The notes under the pieces are model-generated. The model saw only the letters and a list, made by a program, of their open reading frames with translations. It was not told the origin of the DNA and made no database searches. The translations under genes were made by a program, and so were the position numbers. A stretch of DNA of 64,000 bases from Limibacter armeniacum (lineage in GTDB: Bacteria > Bacteroidota > Bacteroidia > Cytophagales > Flammeovirgaceae). Shown piece after piece: positions 1 to 6,436 of the stretch (within the stretch, counting starts at the first letter, position 1; each line of letters opens with the position of its first letter). The DNA lies in assembly GCF_036880985.1 (NCBI RefSeq), contig NZ_JBAJNO010000008.1:2109500-2173499 (forward strand), in the 5' to 3' direction.

Positions 1-185
1 CTCGCCTTGGCTACAATCTGTGTATGGTCTTTTTGTACCAGTTCCAGATAGACGTGACCATTCCGCTTCTGGGAAGAGGCAATTTCTGCCGTAATCCAGA
101 TACTTTTGCCAATGCCATCAATCACCTTCTGAATGCTGGTATTTAGCTGTAGTAGGGAATATGCCTTTGGACTGTTACCACTCAT
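1..185 (-). CDS. xseA: Exodeoxyribonuclease VII large subunit (5' part, cut by window edge)
   Basis: Only the first 61 or so codons are in the window. The reading frame opens at an ATG ending at 185 and reads MSGNSPKAYSLLQLNTSIQK, then a stretch with GIGKSIWITAEIASSQKRNG and HVYLELVQKD. This is the layout of the N-terminal OB-fold of XseA (Tyr-Ser-x-x-x-Leu-Asn, then a W-x-x-x-E-I-A/S strand, then a strand ending near K-D). The family forms, with XseB, a nuclease that degrades single-stranded DNA. The start overlaps the last 11 bases of the upstream TPR gene on the same strand, which suggests translational coupling. Nuclease residues lie outside the window, so activity cannot be judged. Confidence 0.82.
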   Translation of the reverse strand, partial: MSGNSPKAYSLLQLNTSIQKVIDGIGKSIWITAEIASSQKRNGHVYLELVQKDHTQIVAKA

Positions 186-507
186 CTTCGTCGTCGTATA
201 GGAAGTCGTTGTAAGCTCTTTGAAGTTCGCTCAGTGCGTGTCTGTCTTTCTCCTGCTGACAGATCAAGATACCTTTTTTGTAAATGCTTTCTGCTTTTTC
301 TCTATCACCTAGCTGTGTATACAGTGCCGCCACATGGTAGTAAGTACCCGTATAGTTTTCGTGCTCGTCAAGCAGTTGATTGTAATATTTTAAGGCAGTC
401 TCATTGTCGTGCCCATTGTATTCATTGGCAATGGCATAAATGATAAATGGATCATTCGGATCCTCTTTTTGAAACTCAAACAGCTTGTCAAGTCGTTGCT
501 GATTCAT
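175..507 (-). CDS. Small tetratricopeptide-repeat protein
   Basis: A 110-residue soluble protein if started at MNQQRLDKLFEFQ. A longer frame upstream (to 609) adds 34 residues of Cys- and Ser-rich sequence that runs back toward the lolA terminator, so I prefer the internal ATG. Residues 18-90 form two TPR-like helix pairs (PFIIYAIANEY, ALKYYNQLL, TYYHVAALYTQLGD, KAESIYKKGI). The C-terminus is very acidic (DDEDEW). There is no signal peptide or membrane segment, so it should be a cytoplasmic scaffold or adaptor of unknown partner. Its stop codon overlaps the start of xseA, so the two are probably co-translated. Confidence 0.75.
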   Translation of the reverse strand: MNQQRLDKLFEFQKEDPNDPFIIYAIANEYNGHDNETALKYYNQLLDEHENYTGTYYHVAALYTQLGDREKAESIYKKGILICQQEKDRHALSELQRAYNDFLYDDEDEW

Positions 508-615
508 TCGTTTATAAGTACGATTTGTAAAATTTGAAACAGATATTGAACAAAGATAAGAAGGAAGAAGCTGTATACAAGACGGAGTGAGGCATTCGCG
601 TGTGGACACAAAAAA

Positions 616-647
616 ACACCTCAGGGAATAAGGATTCCTTGAGGTGT
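616..647 (-). terminator. Rho-independent terminator of lolA
   Basis: A 14-bp stem (one G-U pair) with a 4-base loop lies 28 bases after the lolA stop and is followed on the minus strand by six T residues (610-615). Confidence 0.85.
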
Positions 648-675
648 CTTAATTGTATTAATTTCTGAAATGTGA

Positions 676-1335
676 CTATCTCAAATCCACTACTTCAACA
701 TCAGGGTTAGCTTTTACGCTGAATTCAAAGTCAGCATCTGTAACGCTTACATTTTGCTTGAAGTCTTTTACCGTAAACAGGTAGCGAGTTTGGTTACCTT
801 TCTCAAATACTTCCCATTTTGTCAGTGAGTTGTCTTTTGTGTCGATATACATGGTTAACTTGTAAAAGTTTGCCTTGATATCCTTGTTTGGAGACAAGTC
901 AACTACATGGTAAGTAGTGCCATCCTCTGATTTTGTGCCCATATAAAGGTATTTGAAACCATCCTTATAGATAGTGTAAATCTTCGAAGGCGCACTCAAC
1001 AGGCTTTCAGCACTGTTGTTGGCATTTGAAACGTTTACCTCCTCAATATCCTTCATATATGTCCAAACTGTTTCGGTATTGTTGTAAATGATTTGGTCAC
1101 CGATTTTCAGTCTGTATTTATCTCCTTTAACAGTTGCTTCAATTTCCATTGAACCCAATTGCTGGTTTTGAGCAACACTAAAAATCTTTTGCTCAATATC
1201 AGCTTTGAATGAATTCATCTTTTGGTATTTGGCGCTCATGGCATCCAAGATTTCTCTTGCTTTTGCATCTTGTTGAGCAAACGAAGCTTGAGCAATCGAA
1301 AAAAGTATTGTAACAAGAAGTGTTAGCTTTTTCAT
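676..1335 (-). CDS. lolA: Outer-membrane lipoprotein carrier protein LolA
   Basis: A 219-residue exported protein. I start it at MKKLTLLVTILFSIAQASFA, a clean signal peptide cleaved near AQQ; the 13 codons upstream in the same frame are not signal-like. The mature part has the LolA/LolB half-barrel pattern: ILDAMSAKYQKMNSFKADIEQ, then a strand series (KGDKYRLKIGDQIIYNNTETVWTY), and a late PNKDIKANFYKLTMYID segment. LolA ferries lipoproteins through the periplasm to the outer membrane. In most Bacteroidota it sits directly beside ftsK; here ftsK is on the same strand but 5.1 kb away, with two glycosidase genes between. A TAnnTTTG box lies about 37 bases upstream. Confidence 0.88.
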   Translation of the reverse strand: MKKLTLLVTILFSIAQASFAQQDAKAREILDAMSAKYQKMNSFKADIEQKIFSVAQNQQLGSMEIEATVKGDKYRLKIGDQIIYNNTETVWTYMKDIEEVNVSNANNSAESLLSAPSKIYTIYKDGFKYLYMGTKSEDGTTYHVVDLSPNKDIKANFYKLTMYIDTKDNSLTKWEVFEKGNQTRYLFTVKDFKQNVSVTDADFEFSVKANPDVEVVDLR

Positions 1336-1371
1336 TAGGTAAATCATTATTGGTTGTTGTATAATTTCAAG

Positions 1372-1379
1372 CAAAAATA
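1372..1379 (-). promoter_or_regulatory. Bacteroidota -7 box for lolA
   Basis: The minus strand reads TATTTTTG, matching TAnnTTTG, and would start transcription near 1365, about 30 bases before the lolA ATG. I see no TTTG at the -33 distance, so this is tentative. Confidence 0.4.
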
Positions 1380-2085
1380 TATAAAAAAAGACACATCCGA
1401 GACCTTCCTTTTCTTTTTAAGATTTTTTTGAGATCCTCCTTTTGTACTTTGGTCCGATATAGCCTTTGACAAAAACCATGACCAAAGTGACATAATTGGA
1501 ACTATTTCTTAACACAATTTATGATCAACAATATTGGGATAGTACTAATCTGACCCTGATGTGCCCCGTTTGATTGGGTGATTTAAAGCATATTGGAAGA
1601 ACAGGATTTTTGGTAGCTTTCAGTTAAAAAGTATTGATTGTACACTTTATGTTTTTAAAACGACTATAGTATTTTGCGTTTAGAGTTTAATGTATTGAAT
1701 AGTAGGTGGTAATAATGTTTTTGATAGGTAAAATAACAAGTGTTTTTTACCTCTTAAAAGACGCCTTATGTGTTGGAGATAAGCTTTTTTGCTTTGTGTT
1801 TTTTTGACAGGGAGATATGTTTGGGCTATCAATCTGTTAAAAGGATAATAAAGGGGAGTAACCATCAATTGGTTATGAAAGTACAGCATCTACATTTTTT
1901 AATAACAACAATTTTGGTCACTGGATGAAAGGGTACTCCACTTTGGGACAACTTAATAGTAACTGACGATATTCTGAAAGGCTTCAAACGCTACAATCGT
2001 GCAATTGAAATAGGTGATGTGCCTGAGGCATCAACAAAGGGATAAGAATAACTGAAACAACAGCTAAATAATAAATATTGTACTA
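1380..2085. other. Long intergenic region between lolA and the glycosidase genes
   Basis: About 700 AT-rich bases with no convincing intact gene. A 69-codon minus-strand frame at 1680-1889 has low-complexity basic sequence and no family look, so I do not call it. The last 120 bases hold a short coding-like tail, listed separately. Promoter signals for the GH144 gene must lie here, but I cannot place one with confidence. Confidence 0.5.
1930..2045 (+). pseudogene. Possible remnant of a coding sequence
   Basis: One plus frame reads, after a TGA at 1927, KGTPLWDNLIVTDD then ILKGFKRYNRAIEIGDVPEA and STKG before a TAA. It has no start codon and the frame is closed upstream, yet the amino-acid composition looks like real protein and not random AT-rich sequence. 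It lies 40 bases before the GH144 gene. I read it as the possible C-terminal tail of a lost gene upstream of the glycosidases; the family is not recognised. Confidence 0.25.
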
Positions 2086-3693
2086 ATGAAAAAACTTCTG
2101 ATCAGCTTAACTATGTCACTTTCTATCTTGACAGTGGCATTTGGACAGTCCAAACCGACCAAAGTGACGGCAGATGGATATGATAGTCATATAGAATTGA
2201 AATGGGATTCTTCTGAAAAAGAAGGAACCAAGTTTAATGTCTATGCTTCATTTGATGGTGGAAATGAGTTTGTGCATAGAGGGACAACCGATGAACATTG
2301 GTATATGGACTTTGTCAATGATCAGGGAAGAAATATTACAGTACAGTATAAGATCACGGCTGTTACGGAAAAAGGTAAGGAGTCAAAACCAACTGATATG
2401 ATCTCTGCAAGTATCCGTGACTTCTCGGATGAAGAGCTGATGGAGATGGTTCAGCAATATACGTTCCGATATTTCTGGGATTTTGCACACCCTACAACAG
2501 GGATGTCACGTGAGCGTGATGCGCATAAGCTTGGAGACAAAGTGGTAACTGTAGGTGGTTCGGGCTTTGGCGTAATGGCAATTATTGTAGGTGCTGAAAG
2601 AGGTTGGATCACTAGAGAGCAAGCAGTAGATCACTTGCTGAAAGTTACGAAGTTCTTGGAGGAGACTGATAGGTTTCATGGCATGTGGGCACACTGGTAT
2701 GACGGTGATGCAAAGAAAGTAGTGGAATTCGGTCATAAGGATAATGGTGGCGATATCGTAGAATCATCTTTTATGGCACAAGGACTGCTGACAGCAAGAC
2801 AATACTTTGATGGAAATGGAAAGAAAGAACAGCAACTTCGTGAACGCATCACCAAGTTGTGGGAAGATATGGAATGGGACTTCTATACCAATGGACAGGA
2901 GTACCTGATCTGGCACTGGTCTCCAGACCATGGATTTGAGAAAAACCACGGAATCAGGGGTTATAACGAGTGCTTTATCACCTATATTCTGGCAGGTAGT
3001 TCACCTTCTCATAGTATCCCGACAGAAGCGTACCACAAGAGCTGGGCTGGTTGGGACAATCCAAACTTCGCCAATTATGAGACATATTTTGACATGATTC
3101 TTCCATTGGGAAGCAAACGTTGGTATGGTGGGCCGCTATTCTTTGCCCACTATTCATATCTGGGTCTTGACCCAAGAGGGTTGTCAGATATGTATGCTAA
3201 TTACTGGGAACAGAACAAAGCACATACTTTGATTAACCGCCAGTATTGTATCAATAACCCATATGGGTATGAAGGCTATGGTGAGAACTTCTGGGGATTG
3301 ACAGCAGGTGATAAAGTGCCAACAGGATATAATGCGTTTTGTCCTGGTTATGTAAGAGATGGAGGAAATGTTCAGCCAACAGCTGCTTTGTCATCAATGC
3401 CATATACGCCTGAAGAGTCAATGGGCGTGCTTAAGAACTTCTATAGAAACTATGGTAGAGAGCTTTTCGGACCTATGGGCTTTTATGATGGCATCAACCT
3501 GAATGTAGAAGGACCTTTGAAAAATCAGGTGAGAAAGACCTACATCGCGATTGATCAGGGACCTATTCTAGTGATGATTGAAAATCACCGCTCAGGTTTG
3601 CTTTGGGAAAACTTTATGAAAAACACGGATGTTTTGAAAGGGTTGAAGAAGCTCAATTTCAAGATCAATAACCGTGAGATTCAGGTAAAATAA
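2086..3693 (+). CDS. GH144-type beta-1,2-glucanase (glycoamylase-like domain), exported
   Basis: A 535-residue protein with a signal peptide (MKKLLISLTMSLSILTVAFG), an N-terminal Fn3-like sandwich (about 23-110) and a large (alpha/alpha)6 domain (about 115-530). Motifs of the glycoamylase-like/GH144 family are clear: QQYTFRYFWDFAHPTTGMSR (124-141), VTVGGSGFGVMAI, GGDIVESSFMAQGLL (221-235) and LIWHWSPD with the following GYNECFITYIL. GH144 members characterised in Chitinophaga and Bacteroides are endo-beta-1,2-glucanases, acting on bacterial beta-1,2-glucans; the acidic residues around 132, 144, 223 and 226 are in the right motifs. It precedes a GH43-like gene on the same strand, 115 bases apart, so both probably act on one polysaccharide. 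The exact substrate here is inference. Confidence 0.82.
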   Translation: MKKLLISLTMSLSILTVAFGQSKPTKVTADGYDSHIELKWDSSEKEGTKFNVYASFDGGNEFVHRGTTDEHWYMDFVNDQGRNITVQYKITAVTEKGKESKPTDMISASIRDFSDEELMEMVQQYTFRYFWDFAHPTTGMSRERDAHKLGDKVVTVGGSGFGVMAIIVGAERGWITREQAVDHLLKVTKFLEETDRFHGMWAHWYDGDAKKVVEFGHKDNGGDIVESSFMAQGLLTARQYFDGNGKKEQQLRERITKLWEDMEWDFYTNGQEYLIWHWSPDHGFEKNHGIRGYNECFITYILAGSSPSHSIPTEAYHKSWAGWDNPNFANYETYFDMILPLGSKRWYGGPLFFAHYSYLGLDPRGLSDMYANYWEQNKAHTLINRQYCINNPYGYEGYGENFWGLTAGDKVPTGYNAFCPGYVRDGGNVQPTAALSSMPYTPEESMGVLKNFYRNYGRELFGPMGFYDGINLNVEGPLKNQVRKTYIAIDQGPILVMIENHRSGLLWENFMKNTDVLKGLKKLNFKINNREIQVK

Positions 3694-3702
3694 ATTAGTA
3701 AA

Positions 3703-3775
3703 AGGTCCCCGCATGTTGTGTTAAGTACAAGATTACATTTCAGGAATGTTGGATAAATAAATGTAATGGGGACCT
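3703..3775 (+). other. Structured intercistronic element between the two glycosidase genes
   Basis: A continuous 17-base 3' arm (3759-3775) pairs with two 5' segments: AGGTCCCC (3703-3710) pairs its end and ATTACATTT (3732-3740) pairs its beginning, leaving a 21-base bulge. No T-run follows, so it is not an ordinary terminator; it could protect or process the bicistronic mRNA. Confidence 0.45.
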
Positions 3776-3808
3776 GATACTTCAAATAAGGCAATTTAAT
3801 AAAAGGCT

Positions 3809-5617
3809 ATGATGCGATATTTCTACATAATGGTAGCTGTGATGGCAGTAATGCTCCCTTTTGGAGTGACTGCTCAGGAATCACTTCCAGCAACTTATTG
3901 TAATCCTGTAAATCTGGATTACACATATATGATCTATAACTCACACAAAGACATTTCATACCGTTCGGGTGCGGACCCAGCAGTAGTTGAATTTCGTGGT
4001 GAGTATTACATGTTCGTGACAAGGTCAATGGGTTACTGGCATTCAACAGATTTACAAAACTGGGATTTTATTGAGCCACAAAGATGGTATTTCCAAGGTT
4101 CTAATGCTCCGGCAGCCTTCAACTATAAAGACTCCGTATTGTATGTGGCAGGTAACCCATCAGGCTCCATGAGTATCCTGTACACTGATGATCCAAAAAA
4201 AGGGGATTGGAAAGGAGCGCCTTCCATTATCCATAATATTCAAGACCCTGCCTTGTTTATCGACGATGATGGGGAAGCATATATGTATTGGGGTTCTTCA
4301 AACAAGTTCCCAATCAGAGCCCGCAAGATGAATAAGAACAAGCGTTTTGTGGCAGAGGATAAGAAGTATGAGCTTTTTAACCTTGATGAAGCAGCGCATG
4401 GTTGGGAGAGATTTGGTGAAAACAACTTTCACCCAACTTTGAAAGAAGGTTATATAGAAGGTCCGTGGATGACAAAGCACGATGGCAAGTATTACCTTCA
4501 GTATGCAGCTCCCGGAACGCAGTTTAATGTATATGGGGATGGTGTATATATTGCCGATCATCCACTAGGACCTTATAAGTACATGCCAAACAACCCGATG
4601 TGCTTTAAGCCAGGAGGGTTTATGAATGGTGCAGGACATGGTTCGACAATGGAAGATACAAGTGGTCAGTTCTGGCACTTTGCCTCAATGGCTTTGGCTT
4701 CCAATGCACATTGGGAGAGACGTATCTGTATGTTCCCTACACATTTTGATAAGGATGGATTGATGTACAGCAATACCCATTATGGTGACTACCCTCGTTT
4801 TGCCGCTACCGAAGAGGGTAAAAAAGGCGAGCCAACTGGGTGGATGTTACTCTCATACAATAAGCCAACAACGATTTCATCTGTTTACTTGCAGGAAAGA
4901 AGAAGTACTTCTACTGATGGACATTACGATACTGAAGAAATTCCTACAGTACGCAATAAGAAAGGGGAGATTGAAACGACTGTTTTGACTGACGAGAATA
5001 CAAAGTCCTTTTGGGTAGCCGAAGCTAATGATGACAGCCAGTGGGTGAAGATTGACTTGCAGAAACCAAGCAATATTTATGCGCTTCAGGTTAATTACCA
5101 TGATCATAAGTCAGATATCTACGGTAGAAAACCCGATATGTACCACCGCTATAAAGTAGAGGTCTCAAAGGATGGCAAGAAATGGGAAACTGTAATAGAC
5201 AAGAGCAATAATGATAAGGATGTACCGAATGATTATGTTCAGCTTAAAACGCCTGTCAAGGCAAGGTATGTACGTTACAATCATATCCATGCACCTACAC
5301 CGTATTTTGCTTTGTCAGAGATCAGAATCTTTGGCTTAGGTGAAGGAGCCAAACCAAAAATGGTGAAGAACCTAAAGATTAATAGAGAAGAAGATAGGAG
5401 AGAAGCGCAGTTTAATTGGGATGCAGTAAAAGGCGCGCAAGGTTATAATATCTATTGGGGTATTGCACCTGACAAGCTTTATAACTCTTGGCTTGTTTAT
5501 GATAAGAATGAGCTGAAAATTCCTTCATTTGACCGTGATACTCCTTATTACATTTCGATTGAGGCATTTAATGAGAATGGTATCTCAGAAAGAACGGAGC
5601 CTGTATTGATGAAATAA
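3809..5617 (+). CDS. Family 43-like glycoside hydrolase with F5/8C and Fn3 modules, exported
   Basis: A 602-residue exported enzyme (signal peptide to about AQ at 23). Residues 28-370 form a five-bladed propeller of the GH43/GH62 clan with the three acidic residues in place: Asp56 (SGADPAVV, base), Asp146 (QDPALF, pKa helper) and Glu217 (YIEGPWM, acid). Residues about 385-505 look like an F5/8-type carbohydrate-binding module (KSFWVAEANDDSQWVKIDL, YVRYNHIHAP). Residues 510-602 form a C-terminal Fn3 domain. GH43 enzymes usually remove arabinose or xylose; with a GH144 partner upstream the substrate could instead be another decorated glucan. The start could be either of two adjacent ATGs (3809 or 3812). 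No SusC/SusD pair is present nearby. Confidence 0.82.
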   Translation: MMRYFYIMVAVMAVMLPFGVTAQESLPATYCNPVNLDYTYMIYNSHKDISYRSGADPAVVEFRGEYYMFVTRSMGYWHSTDLQNWDFIEPQRWYFQGSNAPAAFNYKDSVLYVAGNPSGSMSILYTDDPKKGDWKGAPSIIHNIQDPALFIDDDGEAYMYWGSSNKFPIRARKMNKNKRFVAEDKKYELFNLDEAAHGWERFGENNFHPTLKEGYIEGPWMTKHDGKYYLQYAAPGTQFNVYGDGVYIADHPLGPYKYMPNNPMCFKPGGFMNGAGHGSTMEDTSGQFWHFASMALASNAHWERRICMFPTHFDKDGLMYSNTHYGDYPRFAATEEGKKGEPTGWMLLSYNKPTTISSVYLQERRSTSTDGHYDTEEIPTVRNKKGEIETTVLTDENTKSFWVAEANDDSQWVKIDLQKPSNIYALQVNYHDHKSDIYGRKPDMYHRYKVEVSKDGKKWETVIDKSNNDKDVPNDYVQLKTPVKARYVRYNHIHAPTPYFALSEIRIFGLGEGAKPKMVKNLKINREEDRREAQFNWDAVKGAQGYNIYWGIAPDKLYNSWLVYDKNELKIPSFDRDTPYYISIEAFNENGISERTEPVLMK

Positions 5618-5693
5618 TCGCTAAGGTGAGTTATAACATATAAAACTAAATGGATTCAGTATAAGATAAAATATTGCTGATTTTCAAAAAGTT

Positions 5694-5729
5694 ACCGTAA
5701 AGTCAATTTTAGGCTTTACGGTTTTTTTA
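5694..5729 (+). terminator. Terminator of the GH144-GH43 operon
   Basis: Arms ACCGTAAAG and CTTTACGGT with an 11-base loop, followed by TTTTTTAT; 77 bases after the GH43 stop. Confidence 0.85.
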
Positions 5730-6358
5730 TTTAAAATGAATTGATAAACAGTGATTTATGTAATAGTGGTAACTAAATATTATAAATTTTAGTTAGCGCT
5801 TGTCATTCTCTCTTCTGATCAGTCAAAATGTATTTTTTAATAACTCAATTTCTTGATTTAAACCAGATTATAAGTGTCATAAAATCAATAAGTAAGCATT
5901 TTATTGAAAGAGGTTTAGGAATGCTATAATGAAGACTGAGAAAAATTATTTTAATTTTTTAAAAAAGTGAGGGGGAAAAAAGACTTCTTATCTGTTATAT
6001 ATTAAAGGAACACCCTACAATTAGTTTTGTACGGGAAAATAAACACCACTAAAGCCTGTCGATATTGGATAGGCTTTTTTTATTTCCTGTGAATTATTCT
6101 ATTTGTAATGAGGGAGTTGTATCCTGATGTGGAAAGGTGATTTATTAATTCCTTTTGATGAAACTCCTTTAATAACTTACTTAAGCCTGTTTGAGCTTGA
6201 TAGATATTTTTATGGAGTATATTATCTGAACTATTGAAGATACTGATGGAAGTGAGAAAGGGAGAATGTAAATGATAACCTATCCCATCCAATTTCAGTT
6301 TGTTTTTCTACTAATTCAATAAAAGAATATAGCTAAGCTCTAACCATCATTAAATAAG
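5730..6358. other. Gene-poor AT-rich spacer downstream of the glycosidase operon
   Basis: No convincing protein gene. It holds a small palindrome (TAACTAAA at 5770 with TTTAGTTA at 5788) and an isolated promoter-box plus terminator (6022-6082). A 70-codon minus frame at 6080-6292 crosses that terminator and has no family look, so it is left out. Confidence 0.5.
6022..6082 (+). ncRNA. Possible very short transcript: -7 box plus terminator
   Basis: TAGTTTTG at 6022-6029 fits the TAnnTTTG box. About 20 bases after it comes a hairpin (AAAGCCT at 6051, AGGCTTT at 6071) with a run of Ts. A transcript would be only about 45 bases. No -33 TTTG is visible; the hairpin alone is solid, the RNA gene is a guess. 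Confidence 0.25.
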
Positions 6359-6394
6359 AAAGCCTTCAAGCAGTATACTGTTCGAAGGCTTTTT
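6359..6394 (-). terminator. Terminator downstream of ftsK
   Basis: Imperfect stem with AAAGCCTTC and GAAGGCTTT outer arms, 43 bases past the ftsK stop, with A/T tracts on both sides so it may act on both strands. Confidence 0.75.
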
Positions 6395-6436
6395 ATATGT
6401 AATTGTATTTCAGTTTTCTTTAAGAAAAGAGCTGTT

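Noticed and set aside
507-609. N-terminal extension of the TPR gene
   Set aside because: The extra 34 residues are unlike the TPR part and run back toward the lolA terminator.
1680-1889. 69-codon minus-strand frame in the lolA-GH144 spacer
   Set aside because: Basic, Leu/Tyr-rich sequence of low complexity with no start context or family look.
6080-6292. 70-codon minus-strand frame
   Set aside because: Ends in a terminator hairpin and has no family look; AT-rich chance frame.
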